Below, one piece after another: positions 32,743-41,092 of a stretch of DNA of 64,000 bases. The DNA lies in assembly GCA_963797265.1 (NCBI GenBank), contig CAWCOY010000003.1, positions 1 to 64,000 of the forward strand, written 5' to 3'. Position numbers and translations under genes: made by a program. Source of the stretch: DASUPK01 sp963797265 (lineage in GTDB: Bacteria > Actinomycetota > Thermoleophilia > Solirubrobacterales > 70-9). The notes under the pieces were generated by a model. It did not search any database. It was not told where the DNA came from and saw only the letters and a program-made list of their open reading frames with translations. The first letter of the stretch is position 1. Every line of letters begins with the position of its first letter.

Positions 32743-33147
32743 ATGGCGAGGGCCAAGACGACTGAGAGAGACCAGCTTCTGAGCAAGTGGAGGGAGCTCG
32801 AGTCAGAGCACGCCCGGGTACGGGAAGCGCTCGAGCACGCACTCCAGCGGAATCACCGCCTCTCGCTCACGGAGTACGAGGTGCTCCGCCGCCTCGGCGA
32901 GTCGCCGGAGGGAAAGCGGCGCATCCAGGAGCTTGCCGAGGAGATCCATCTGAGCCAGAGCGCCCTGTCGCGGCTGGTGCAGCGGCTCGAGGACGACGGC
33001 TACGTCTGCCGAAACGTCTGCGACCACGACCGGCGCGGCGTCTTCGCCTGCGTCACGGACGCCGGCCGGAAGGCCCAGGCCGACGCCCAGCCCACCCAGG
33101 TCTCCGTGCTGTCGGAGACCCTGAGGTCCAGTCCCGTCGTCGCCTGA
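32743..33147 (+). CDS. MarR family transcriptional regulator
   Basis: A 134-residue winged-helix regulator: LSLTEYEVLRRLGESPEGKRRIQELAEEIHLSQSALSRLVQRLEDDGYVCRNVCDHDRRGVFACVTDAGR is the MarR core with the DxRG wing motif. It lacks most of the C-terminal dimer helix (usual length 140-150). The two cysteines at VCRNVC could be redox sensors; this is conjecture. AAGGAG lies before ATG 32743. The divergent MFS gene is the likely target. Confidence 0.9.
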   Translation: MARAKTTERDQLLSKWRELESEHARVREALEHALQRNHRLSLTEYEVLRRLGESPEGKRRIQELAEEIHLSQSALSRLVQRLEDDGYVCRNVCDHDRRGVFACVTDAGRKAQADAQPTQVSVLSETLRSSPVVA

Positions 33148-33172
33148 ACGGGCCTAGCGGCATACTGGCGGC

Positions 33173-34720
33173 GTGTCCGGGGCGAGGAGAGCAGCCGGAG
33201 CGGCCGTCATGGCCCTCGTTGCTCTGACATCCCTGGGCGCGAGCGCTTCGGCCGGCCCGAACACCCCACTCGGCCATTCGGGGCGCTGGATCACCGACGC
33301 CAAGGGCAGGGTCGTCATCCTGCACGGCGTCAACATGGTCTACAAGCGCCCGCCGTACTACCCGGCCGCGGCGGGATTCGGCGTGGACGACGCCGCCTTC
33401 CTGCAGCGAAACGGGTTCAACGCCGTCCGGCTCGGAGTGATCTACGCGGGCGTCGAGCCCAGCCCGGGGAGCTACGACGACGGCTACCTGAAGCAGATCG
33501 CCGCGACCGAGTCGACCCTCGCCAAGCACGGCATCTTCAGCCAGCTCGACTTCCACCAGGACATGTACAACGAGCGCTTTCAGGGGGAGGGCTGGCCGGA
33601 CTGGGCCGTGCAGGACGACGGCCTCCCCAACCAGCCCCAGCTCGGCTTCCCCGGCAATTACTTCGGGATGCCCGCGGTCTTGCGCGCCTTCGATCACTTC
33701 TGGGCCAACTCGCCGGGACCGGGCGGGGTGGGGCTGCAGGACCGCTATGCGGCGGCCTGGGGCCACGTCGCCTCCCGGTTCGCGGCCGAAAAGCACACGG
33801 TCGGCTTCGACCTGTTGAACGAGCCCTGGCCCGGCACGCCCTGGGCGACCTGTGTGGTCCCCACCGGCTGTTCGGCCTTCGACAGGGGCGTCCTGGCTCC
33901 CTTCTACCGCCGCGTGCTGGACCGGATCAGGGCGGTCGAGCGCCAGAAGCTCATCTGGTACGAGCCGAACGTGCTCTTCAACTTCGGCGGCGACACCAAC
34001 GTCCCATCGCTCGGGGACAGCTCGACGGGATTCAGCTTCCACCTCTACTGCACGGCCGGCGGCGGCCCCGTCTGCGACGGCTTGAACGAGCACGTCTTCG
34101 AGCACGCGGAGAAGCACTCCGCCGCCACGGGAGACGCGCTCATGGTGAGCGAATTCGGCGCAACGGACGACCTGCCGACGATCCGGTCGAACATCGCGCA
34201 AGCCGACCAGCATCTCGTTTCCTGGGAGTACTGGCACTACTGCGAGTGCCGGGACCCGACCACGACCGGCACCGGTACGCAAGCCGTCGTCGTCGACCCG
34301 AGCCAGCCGCCGACGGGCTCGAACGTGAAGCAGGCGAAGCTCGACGTCCTCTCGCAGCCCTATCCGCAGCTCGTCGCCGGCACGCCGACCAGCTGGCGGT
34401 TCGACCCCGCCACGCGCATCTTCGGGCTCACCTACTCGACCAAGGGGCCCGGCGGGAAGAAATTCGCCCGCCGTACCAAGAAAGGCTCAAAGCGCGCGCT
34501 CAAGACACACCAAACCGAGATCTTCCTCGGGCGGTCGCGCTATCCGAAGGGCTACCGCGTGTCGGTGAGGGGCGGCGGAGTCGCCTCGAAGGCGAAGGCT
34601 GGAGTGCTCAAGGTCATCGCTTGTTCTGGCCGGCGAAACGTCACAGTGACGGTCGGGCCGCCCGGATCGGGCGTCCACAAGCACATCAGCTGCAGGGTCC
34701 GGCCGAAGCGCCGGCGTTAG
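33173..34720 (+). CDS. Secreted GH5-like glycosidase (endoglycoceramidase type)
   Basis: The 515-residue protein has a signal peptide (GAAVMALVALTSLGASASAG), then a TIM-barrel: GRVVILHGVNMVYKRPPYYP, FNAVRLGVIYAGVEPSPG, FSQLDFHQDMYNERFQG, the acid/base Glu in GFDLLNEPWPG and the nucleophile Glu in LMVSEFGATDD. This motif set is that of GH5 endoglycoceramidase-like enzymes, which cleave glycan from glycolipid. A C-terminal beta domain is rich in Lys/Arg (KKFARRTKKGSKRAL) and ends RVRPKRRR. The start is GTG 33173 with CATACT 6 bp before it. Substrate specificity is not shown by the sequence. Confidence 0.85.
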   Translation: MSGARRAAGAAVMALVALTSLGASASAGPNTPLGHSGRWITDAKGRVVILHGVNMVYKRPPYYPAAAGFGVDDAAFLQRNGFNAVRLGVIYAGVEPSPGSYDDGYLKQIAATESTLAKHGIFSQLDFHQDMYNERFQGEGWPDWAVQDDGLPNQPQLGFPGNYFGMPAVLRAFDHFWANSPGPGGVGLQDRYAAAWGHVASRFAAEKHTVGFDLLNEPWPGTPWATCVVPTGCSAFDRGVLAPFYRRVLDRIRAVERQKLIWYEPNVLFNFGGDTNVPSLGDSSTGFSFHLYCTAGGGPVCDGLNEHVFEHAEKHSAATGDALMVSEFGATDDLPTIRSNIAQADQHLVSWEYWHYCECRDPTTTGTGTQAVVVDPSQPPTGSNVKQAKLDVLSQPYPQLVAGTPTSWRFDPATRIFGLTYSTKGPGGKKFARRTKKGSKRALKTHQTEIFLGRSRYPKGYRVSVRGGGVASKAKAGVLKVIACSGRRNVTVTVGPPGSGVHKHISCRVRPKRRR

Positions 34721-34724
34721 GGCC

Positions 34725-34910
34725 CTAGCCTTCCAGCTCCTCCTCATCCTCCGCCAGAGGAACGACCTCGGAGGCGCAGGTGGTGCAGAGGACGCGGCCG
34801 CCGGGCGGTCCCTCGGTCAGGGCCGTCTGCTTCTCGGCATCCGTGAGCTGCGCGCCGCAGTTGTCGCAGCGGTCCGGCAGCTGCTCGATTGTCCGCTCCT
34901 CGAGTTCCAC
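34725..34910 (-). CDS. Small zinc-ribbon protein
   Basis: A 61-residue acidic protein with two CxxC pairs (RCDNCGAQL and LCTTCASEV) that can bind one zinc ion, between an acidic start and a DEEELEG tail. The function is unknown. It is convergent with the GH5-like gene, 4 bp apart. Confidence 0.75.
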   Translation of the reverse strand: MELEERTIEQLPDRCDNCGAQLTDAEKQTALTEGPPGGRVLCTTCASEVVPLAEDEEELEG

Positions 34911-34951
34911 GGGGCCAGTGTATTCCCGGCCTTTCCCGCCTTCGAAACCCT

Positions 34952-35527
34952 CTAGCCGCCGAGGATGCGGGCCTTCTCGCGCTCGAACTCCTCCTCGGTG
35001 AGCGCACCCGACTCCTTCAGCTTCGCGAGCCGCTCGAGCTCAGCGAGTCGATCGTCATCGCCCGGGTCCGTCCCGGCACCCGCGGCGACCTGGCCATCGC
35101 CCACCTGGATCTGCGCTCCCGGCATCGCCTGCTGGAGGGCCTCGACGATCTCGTTGACGTTCCCGCCGGAGGAGACGACCGATCCGCCGCCTCCCTGGTT
35201 GAGTTGAGCCGCGAGGGCCTCAGCCTGCTGCTTGGAGACGTCGGCGCTGTTCGGGACGTCGTCCCAGCGGACCTTGAGCCGATCCGGGTCGGTCCGGTCG
35301 AAGGTCACCGGGAGCATCTCGCCCGGGTAGGGCCATTTCTTGGTGGGCGCGAGGCAGGAATGATCGATCGTGGTCGCCACCACACCCTCCGCCTGCACCA
35401 CGAGCGTCAGATTGACGTTGCCGGAGGTGGCCGAGTCGGGCGGCTGGGTGGAACCAACGACCTGGGCGACCCCGTCGACGGGATCCTTCATCCGGCGCGC
35501 CTTCCAGGCGTCCCCTAGTAACCCCAT
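34952..35527 (-). CDS. SHOCT-domain protein
   Basis: The 191-residue protein has a beta-rich N-terminal part (VDGVAQVVGSTQPPDS, VNLTLVVQAEGVVATTIDHSCLAPTKKWPYPGEMLPVTFD) and, after a Gly-rich linker, the C-terminal helical hairpin LAELERLAKLKESGALTEEEFEREKARIL, the SHOCT oligomerisation motif. No signal peptide is seen. The function is unknown. Confidence 0.8.
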   Translation of the reverse strand: MGLLGDAWKARRMKDPVDGVAQVVGSTQPPDSATSGNVNLTLVVQAEGVVATTIDHSCLAPTKKWPYPGEMLPVTFDRTDPDRLKVRWDDVPNSADVSKQQAEALAAQLNQGGGGSVVSSGGNVNEIVEALQQAMPGAQIQVGDGQVAAGAGTDPGDDDRLAELERLAKLKESGALTEEEFEREKARILGG

Positions 35528-35592
35528 GGCGCGAGTCTATGCGGATCCGGAGCCCCGAGTCCACCCCCTAGCCGACAGTCATCACGCGCGCG

Positions 35593-36249
35593 CTAGTACG
35601 GCGGCAGCCGGTCGTACCAATCGCCGAGCACCCGGAACGCCGACCAGAAGCGCTGCTTCGCGTCGTCCGTATCGAGCGAATCGTCGATGTCCGGCACGTA
35701 CAGGGCGTCGATGGTGGGCGTGAGCCGCTGAATCTCGCCCTCCCGCGGCTCGATCGGCTCGGCGAGCGGCAGCTCGAGGTCGTTCAGGCTCTGAAGCGCG
35801 TCGTCGCCCATGACGACGATCATGCGCGGCTGCACGATCGCGATCTCCTCGCCGACGCGTGCGACGCAGCTCTCGGACGCGAGGCTCGGGTCGGTGAGGG
35901 GGCACTTCGCGCAGAGGGTGCCGAAGACCACGATCGGGTCGATCGCCAGGCGCTTGAAGCTCTTCATCAGCGCGTTGCCGGCCCGGCCGTAGAAGGCCAC
36001 CCCCTCCTCGATCTCGGAGGGAGTCGCTGCGCCCTTCAGCATCAGGATGTCGGCCTGCGGGTGGCCGGAGCCCTGCACCGGCATCACGTTGCCGCGCGGG
36101 CAGTCGGCGCACTCCGAAAGCTCCCGTCCCAGGTCGTTCAGCTCTCGGATCGCGCGCTCGAGGTACTTCTCGCGGATCTCGTCGTCAGTTATGGATGACA
36201 CGGCGCCTTGCCTCTTCTTCGGCCCCGCCCCGGCCCCTTGCGGGTGCAT
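35593..36249 (-). CDS. Uracil-DNA glycosylase-like protein
   Basis: The 218-residue protein resembles the type 4/5 UDG fold: CADCPRGNVMPVQGSGHPQADILML, then GVAFYGRAGNALMKSFKRLAI, VVFGTLCAKCPLTDPSLASESC and IVVMGDDALQSL. Four cysteines are placed as for the 4Fe-4S cluster. The usual GEAPGxxE catalytic loop reads KGAATPSEIEEG, so uracil excision is doubtful and another DNA or phosphoribosyl activity is possible. ATG 36249 overlaps the stop of the GT-PHP gene (TGATG), so translation is coupled; GTG 36201 is an alternative start. Confidence 0.7.
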   Translation of the reverse strand: MHPQGAGAGPKKRQGAVSSITDDEIREKYLERAIRELNDLGRELSECADCPRGNVMPVQGSGHPQADILMLKGAATPSEIEEGVAFYGRAGNALMKSFKRLAIDPIVVFGTLCAKCPLTDPSLASESCVARVGEEIAIVQPRMIVVMGDDALQSLNDLELPLAEPIEPREGEIQRLTPTIDALYVPDIDDSLDTDDAKQRFWSAFRVLGDWYDRLPPY

Positions 36250-38213
36250 CAACTCTTGCTGGCGGAGCGCCGCCGATTGCGTGTCCGGCGCCCGCCGTCC
36301 CGCGCCGCGAGAGAGCGCCCTCCTCGCCCACCGCTCGTCTGCAGGAACTTGAGCGCCTGGACGTAGGCGAGGTTCTTGTGCTTGCGGACGATGTCCGCCT
36401 CGCGCATCGACTCGAGGAACTCCTGCGGGCCGTCGAAGTCCCGTAGCCGGATCTTGACGCTGCCGAGACCCTGCGCAACATGGCTGTCCGATCCCGCGCC
36501 GGGGACGATGTCGTACTTCCCGGCGAACCTCACCGCCTCCTCGTTGAATGCAGAAAGGGTGACTCGAGGGTTGAAGACCTCGAGGATGTCGATGTCGTCG
36601 ACGACCTCGAGCAGGTTCTCGTAGTCCGGGACCGAGTGCAGCCGGTCGAACGGATGAGGGACGTAGACGAGTCCCCCCTGCCGACGGATCTCAGCGATCG
36701 TCTCGGCCAGCGACAGGCCGCGCTCGATCCGCTGGCTCAGGAAGAGGCCGATCACCTCGCCCTCGTGAGCGGTCTTCACCTCCTCGGCGATGATCACCTT
36801 GATCCCGCCGATCCGGGCAGCGATCTCCCGCGCCTCCAGCGCTCCGGAGATCTCGTTGTGGTCGGTGATCGCGATCGCGCCCAGCCCCCGCTCCTTGGCC
36901 GTTTCCAGCAGCAGCTCGGCAGGAGTTGCGCAGTCCGGGGAGTGGTCGGTGTGCATGTGGAGATCGCAATCGATGTGCTCGCGCCCCTGGAGCCGCCGCC
37001 GGATCTCGGGGTTCCCGGTCGGATCGTGTCGCCTCGCGACCAGCCGGCGATAGACCGCCTCGACCTCATCGGTCACCTCGGCCCAAGGCCGGGCCTCGTC
37101 GCTCGAACGAGCGGCGGCTCGCAACCCGTCGCGGAGCGAGACATCGCGGGAGAGCCGTTCGAGCTGCGCCGTCAGGGTGAGCGTGTCGCCGAGCGGAAAG
37201 AGCAGGCCCCGCTCCCCCTCGCCGACCAGCTCGCGGTAGAGCTCGAGGTCCGAGACGACCGGGACCGCGCCCGCGGCGAAAGCCTTCCGAACGAGGCCCG
37301 GGGCGGCCCTGACGCCCGTGGAGGCGAGACAGGCGATGTCCGCGCCGGCGAGGAACTCCGCGGGCTCGCCGTCGCGAGGCCGCACAACCCGCAGACGCTG
37401 CCGCAGCCGGCGGCTTACCCGTGCGAGTGGGTCGGTCGGCCCGTCGAACCAGATCACGCCCTCCCAGTCGAGGTCGTCCGGCAGCTTCCGCAGCGCCCGC
37501 AGCAGCAGGCGGAGGGCGCCGCGCTCCTCCTCGGCGCAATAGGCGATCCGCACCCGGTCCGCGGGCGTTGGATCGAGGGCGGCCGCTGCGACGTCGGCGC
37601 CGGGCCTGATCAGCTCGTACCGCCCTGGGAAGAAGCGCTGGAGGAGCTCGCCGGTGGCCTCGTTGCACGCGGTGCGCGCGTCGATGCGCCCGAAGAAGAC
37701 CTCGACGAGCAGCCGCGCCACCTGGGTGGAGAGCACTCGCTCCACGGGCTCGTGGAAGGTCGCGACGTTGAGTGAAATCGAGTGGCGCAGGGCCGCGGAA
37801 CCGGTGCTCGGCGCAAACGGCTCGTGCACATGCACCACGTCGAGCGGCACGCTGCCGAGCAGGCGCTCGAGGGCCCCGCTCACGTCGACCGGCAGCGGTG
37901 CCGGCCTGCGCCGCGGGCCGCTCGGCAGGGGGATGCTCTGCCCGATCGCGATCACCCGCGGGTTCTCGCCCCGCCAGACGACGTCGGGATCGTCCTGCGC
38001 CTCGCGGATCAGCCGGCGGCTCTCGCGAATCTCCCTCCGCGAATCCGAGGGCGCGACCACCAGCACGCGATGGCCCCGGGCGACGAGCTCCGCGGAGGTG
38101 CGGGCGACGAACTCGTTGATCTCGTGTCGCTTGCCCCAGGGATGCGGCGAGACCTGCGCGATGGAGAGGGACTCGGGCTCGGGCACGACCGCAGCGTACG
38201 ACGGCTTCGCCAT
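36249..38213 (-). CDS. Glycosyltransferase (GT4-like) fused to a PHP phosphoesterase domain
   Basis: The 654-residue protein joins two enzymes. Residues 1-390 form a GT-B glycosyltransferase: SIAQVSPHPWGKRHEINEFV, VDVVHVHEPFAP, and the nucleotide-sugar region PGLVRKAFAAGAVPVVSDLELYRELV. Residues about 413-600 form a PHP domain with metal ligands HMH (419-421), ITDHNEISG, EEVKTAHEGEVIGL, YVPHPFDR and GSDSHV. The C-terminus is basic. A sugar transferase tied to a metal-dependent phosphatase could make and trim a phosphorylated glycolipid, in line with the inositol-lipid genes next to it. This pairing in one chain is unusual. The UDG-like gene is coupled downstream. Confidence 0.85.
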   Translation of the reverse strand: MAKPSYAAVVPEPESLSIAQVSPHPWGKRHEINEFVARTSAELVARGHRVLVVAPSDSRREIRESRRLIREAQDDPDVVWRGENPRVIAIGQSIPLPSGPRRRPAPLPVDVSGALERLLGSVPLDVVHVHEPFAPSTGSAALRHSISLNVATFHEPVERVLSTQVARLLVEVFFGRIDARTACNEATGELLQRFFPGRYELIRPGADVAAAALDPTPADRVRIAYCAEEERGALRLLLRALRKLPDDLDWEGVIWFDGPTDPLARVSRRLRQRLRVVRPRDGEPAEFLAGADIACLASTGVRAAPGLVRKAFAAGAVPVVSDLELYRELVGEGERGLLFPLGDTLTLTAQLERLSRDVSLRDGLRAAARSSDEARPWAEVTDEVEAVYRRLVARRHDPTGNPEIRRRLQGREHIDCDLHMHTDHSPDCATPAELLLETAKERGLGAIAITDHNEISGALEAREIAARIGGIKVIIAEEVKTAHEGEVIGLFLSQRIERGLSLAETIAEIRRQGGLVYVPHPFDRLHSVPDYENLLEVVDDIDILEVFNPRVTLSAFNEEAVRFAGKYDIVPGAGSDSHVAQGLGSVKIRLRDFDGPQEFLESMREADIVRKHKNLAYVQALKFLQTSGGRGGRSLAARDGGRRTRNRRRSASKS

Positions 38214-38298
38214 CAGGCGCGGCCGCGTACGCCCGCCCCGCGCAAGTCGCCACGGCCTGCGGCCTTTAGGCGAGGGCGCTCCGCAGGAGCGACCCGTC

Positions 38299-39498
38299 TT
38301 ATGAACCGGAGCGGGCTTGGGGCCGCTTGGCCTTCGCCTTGCTCTTGCCCTTGCCGGCGGGGACTCCCCGCTGGCGGGCGTACTTGGCGATGAACTCCTC
38401 GGTCCTCTCCCGCGCCAGCGAATCCGGTCGCTGGTTGTGCGGCGACTTCATCAGGTAGCTGGAGGGGCCGTCGAGCTGGCCGGCGATGCCGTGGTTGAGA
38501 GCCAGCTTCACGATCCGGACGGCGTCGATGACGATGCCGGCGGAGTTCGGCGAGTCCCAGACCTCGAGCTTGAGCTCGAGGTTGAGCGGCACGTCGCCGA
38601 ACGAGCGGCCCTCGACGCGGATATGCGCCCACTTGCGGTCGGTGAGCCAGGGCACGTAGTCCGAGGGGCCGATGTAGACATCGTCGGCGGGCAGCTCGTG
38701 GTCCATGATCGAGGTGACCGCGTTGGTCTTCGAGATCTTCTTGGACTCCAGCCGCTCGCGCTCGAGCATGTTGTAGAAGTCCATGTTCCCGCCGACGTTG
38801 AGCTGTGAGGTCCGCTCCATGCGCACGCCGCGGTCGGCGAACAGCCTGGCGAGCTGGCGGTGGACGATCGTGGCCCCCACCTGCGACTTGATGTCGTCCC
38901 CGATGATCGGCAGGCCGGCCTCCTCGAAGCGCCGGTCCCAGTAGTCCTCGCGGGCGATGAACACCGGCAGGCAGTTGACGAAGCCGACGCCGGCGGCGAG
39001 CGCCTGCTCGACGTACCACTTGGTCGCCTGCTCGGAGCCGACCGGCAGGTAACAGACCAGGACATCGGTCTGGGTGTCCTGCAGAATCCCGACGATGTCG
39101 GCGGTCTCACCGGGTGCCTTGGTGATCTTCTCCTTCAGGTACTTGCCGAGACCGTCGTGGGTCATGCCGCGATGGACCTTGACTCCCAGCTTCGGCACGT
39201 CCGAGAACTTGTAGGTGTTGTTCTGGCCGGCCCAGATCGCCTCGGAGAGGTCCTTGCCGACCTTGTCCGCGTCGATGTCGAAGGCGGCGGTGAACTCGAT
39301 GTCGCTCACGTGGTAGCCACCGAGGTCCACATGCATGAGGCCGGGGACCTGTTCGGCGGGATCGGCGTCCTTGTAGTACTGGACGCCCTGCACAAAAGAG
39401 CTCGCGCAGTTGCCGACGCCGACGATCGCTACCCGGACCTTCTCGTCCTGGGCACCGTTGCGGCGGGCGCCGTTGGCTCTTCCATTCACGGTGCTCAT
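38299..39498 (-). CDS. ino1: Inositol-1-phosphate (myo-inositol-3-phosphate) synthase
   Basis: The 399-residue enzyme converts glucose-6-phosphate to inositol phosphate with NAD. Motifs include the Rossmann VAIVGVGNCASSFVQG, DTQTDVLVCYLPVGSEQATKWYVEQALAAG, GLPIIGDDIKSQVGATI, SQLNVGGNMDFYNML and the catalytic region LELKLEVWDSPNSAGIVIDAVR. Sequence and length are those of actinobacterial Ino1, with an added Lys/Arg-rich tail. GAGGAGGATTTCCC precedes ATG 39498. It is followed upstream on the same strand by a CDP-alcohol transferase gene, the natural next step in phosphatidylinositol synthesis. Confidence 0.96.
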   Translation of the reverse strand: MSTVNGRANGARRNGAQDEKVRVAIVGVGNCASSFVQGVQYYKDADPAEQVPGLMHVDLGGYHVSDIEFTAAFDIDADKVGKDLSEAIWAGQNNTYKFSDVPKLGVKVHRGMTHDGLGKYLKEKITKAPGETADIVGILQDTQTDVLVCYLPVGSEQATKWYVEQALAAGVGFVNCLPVFIAREDYWDRRFEEAGLPIIGDDIKSQVGATIVHRQLARLFADRGVRMERTSQLNVGGNMDFYNMLERERLESKKISKTNAVTSIMDHELPADDVYIGPSDYVPWLTDRKWAHIRVEGRSFGDVPLNLELKLEVWDSPNSAGIVIDAVRIVKLALNHGIAGQLDGPSSYLMKSPHNQRPDSLARERTEEFIAKYARQRGVPAGKGKSKAKAKRPQARSGS

Positions 39499-39560
39499 CC
39501 TGGGAAATCCTCCTCGATAAGAAGACTCAGCTTTGAAACCACACTTGCGCTACCGGCGGG

Positions 39561-40262
39561 TTACACGTCCTCGGCCGGAACAGCCTCCTGCGCCGGCGCC
39601 CGCTGCACCTCCGCGCCGCGCCGCCTGAGCTCGTTCCTGACGTGCCAGACGCGCTGAACCACGGTCACAGCCGTCAGCGCCGCCATCACGTAGATCGCCG
39701 GTGCGAGAAGGTCCGCGTCGAAGATCCCGGCTCCCTTCGCGAAGACGAGGCCGACCGAAAGTATGACTACCCGCACGGGGCGCGTGGCCAACCCCACCTT
39801 GCACTCCACGCCCAGCGCCTCGGCCCGGGCGCGCGTGTAGGAGACCATCAGCGACCCGAGCACGACCACGACGCACATGGCCGCGGCGAACTCGTCTCCG
39901 GCGAGAGCGAAGCGGTAGGCGACGGCGGTGAGCACGATCCCCTCCTCCACACGGTCGAGAGTGGAATCGAGAAAGGCACCGAACAGGGTCCCTTTACCCG
40001 ACGCCCGCGCGTAGCGACCGTCGAGCGTGTCCATCACCGAACCGATGATGAAGGCGATGCCGCCGAGGAAGTAGAGCCCCTGCCAGATCAGGACGGCCGC
40101 CGCCAGGTTGCCGATCAGGCCGACCGCGGAGATCGCGTTCGGCGTGAGACGGGACTCGATCAGGCGATTGCGCATCGCCGCGGAGAACTCGGCGGCGCTG
40201 GTCGGTCCTCTACCGGGCGGAGGAGTCCCGTTGGAGGGCAGGTCTCGCTGATCGATGCTCAT
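39561..40262 (-). CDS. CDP-alcohol phosphatidyltransferase, probably phosphatidylinositol-phosphate synthase
   Basis: The 233-residue, six-helix membrane protein has the family signature D-x2-DG-x2-AR-x8-G-x3-D-x3-D (MDTLDGRYARASGKGTLFGAFLDSTLD). It transfers a phosphatidyl group from CDP-diacylglycerol to an alcohol. With ino1 62 bp downstream, inositol-1-phosphate is the probable acceptor, as in mycobacterial PgsA/PIP synthase. Residues that define inositol specificity were not verified. It starts at ATG 40262 and is coupled to the upstream PAP2-like gene. Confidence 0.88.
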   Translation of the reverse strand: MSIDQRDLPSNGTPPPGRGPTSAAEFSAAMRNRLIESRLTPNAISAVGLIGNLAAAVLIWQGLYFLGGIAFIIGSVMDTLDGRYARASGKGTLFGAFLDSTLDRVEEGIVLTAVAYRFALAGDEFAAAMCVVVVLGSLMVSYTRARAEALGVECKVGLATRPVRVVILSVGLVFAKGAGIFDADLLAPAIYVMAALTAVTVVQRVWHVRNELRRRGAEVQRAPAQEAVPAEDV

Positions 40263-41092
40263 GCCGGTGCTGCCTCCGGCTCTGGCTGCGGTTCGAGGTC
40301 GCCGGCCGGAGCGCTGCGGGTCGCCGAACCGAAGGACCAGTCCGAGTTGAGCCGGGCGAGGAGCATAGCGACGCCGGTTGCGAGCCCTGCGGTGAGCAGC
40401 CCGAAGACCGCGTCGAGCCAGAAGTGGTTGCCGCTCGCGATCACCACGTAGGTCATCAGCAGCGGATAGCCGAACAGCGCGACTCGCAGCGGCCGGGCTC
40501 GCACCAACATCGCCAGCGACCAAGCGAGGATCACCGAGAGGCCCACGTGCATGGAGGGCACGGCCGCGAACGGATTGAAGAGGGGATCGCCCGGATTGGA
40601 GAGGAGGGGGTTGTTGCCGGTGACGGCGCTCGAGGGATCGAGGCCGAGCTCGGGAAGGAACCGCGGCGGCGCAGTCGGGAAGAGCGCGTAGCCGAGCACG
40701 GAGATCGCCATCGCCGCAATCACCGCGTTGCGGACGAAGCCGAAGCTGCCCCGGTAGCCGAAGTAGAGGATCGCCAGCATCAGGCAGCTGCCCTTGAAGT
40801 GCAGGTTCGCGTATCCCCAGCGCGCCACATCGGCCGGCCAGCCTGCGCCGACAGCCCAGTGCTGCACGTTGGGCTCGAACAGCAGGCCCAGGGAGCGCTC
40901 GGCCGAGACCAGATCACGGGCGTGCGAGAAGGAGAGCCCCAGGCTGCTATCCACCGCGCCCCGGGCATGCCGCCAGCCCCAGTAGGCAGCGGCGAGCACG
41001 GCGACCTGGATGATCAGGTCGAGCGGCCCCCGCGGCAGGACGGAGGAGACGAGCTTCCGGACACGGCGGCCGGCCTGACCCGCAGCGCCCAT
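40259..41092 (-). CDS. PAP2/Aur1-like membrane phosphatase-transferase (copy 1)
   Basis: The 277-residue, six-helix protein has the PAP2 phosphatase motifs in the Aur1/inositolphosphotransferase style: LFPTAPPRFLPELG, FNPFAAVPSMHVGLSVILAWS, and ASGNHFWLDAVFGLL (His and Asp of C3). Such proteins remove or transfer phosphate-alcohol head groups on lipids. ATGA overlap joins it to the downstream phosphatidyltransferase, and TGATG to the upstream large membrane gene. A Pro/Glu-rich tail follows. Confidence 0.85.
   Translation of the reverse strand: MGAAGQAGRRVRKLVSSVLPRGPLDLIIQVAVLAAAYWGWRHARGAVDSSLGLSFSHARDLVSAERSLGLLFEPNVQHWAVGAGWPADVARWGYANLHFKGSCLMLAILYFGYRGSFGFVRNAVIAAMAISVLGYALFPTAPPRFLPELGLDPSSAVTGNNPLLSNPGDPLFNPFAAVPSMHVGLSVILAWSLAMLVRARPLRVALFGYPLLMTYVVIASGNHFWLDAVFGLLTAGLATGVAMLLARLNSDWSFGSATRSAPAGDLEPQPEPEAAPA

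Noticed and set aside
38285..38305. Partial family A sequence (GCGACCCGTCTTATGAA) after ino1
   Set aside because: Only one half resembles the repeat; too short to call.
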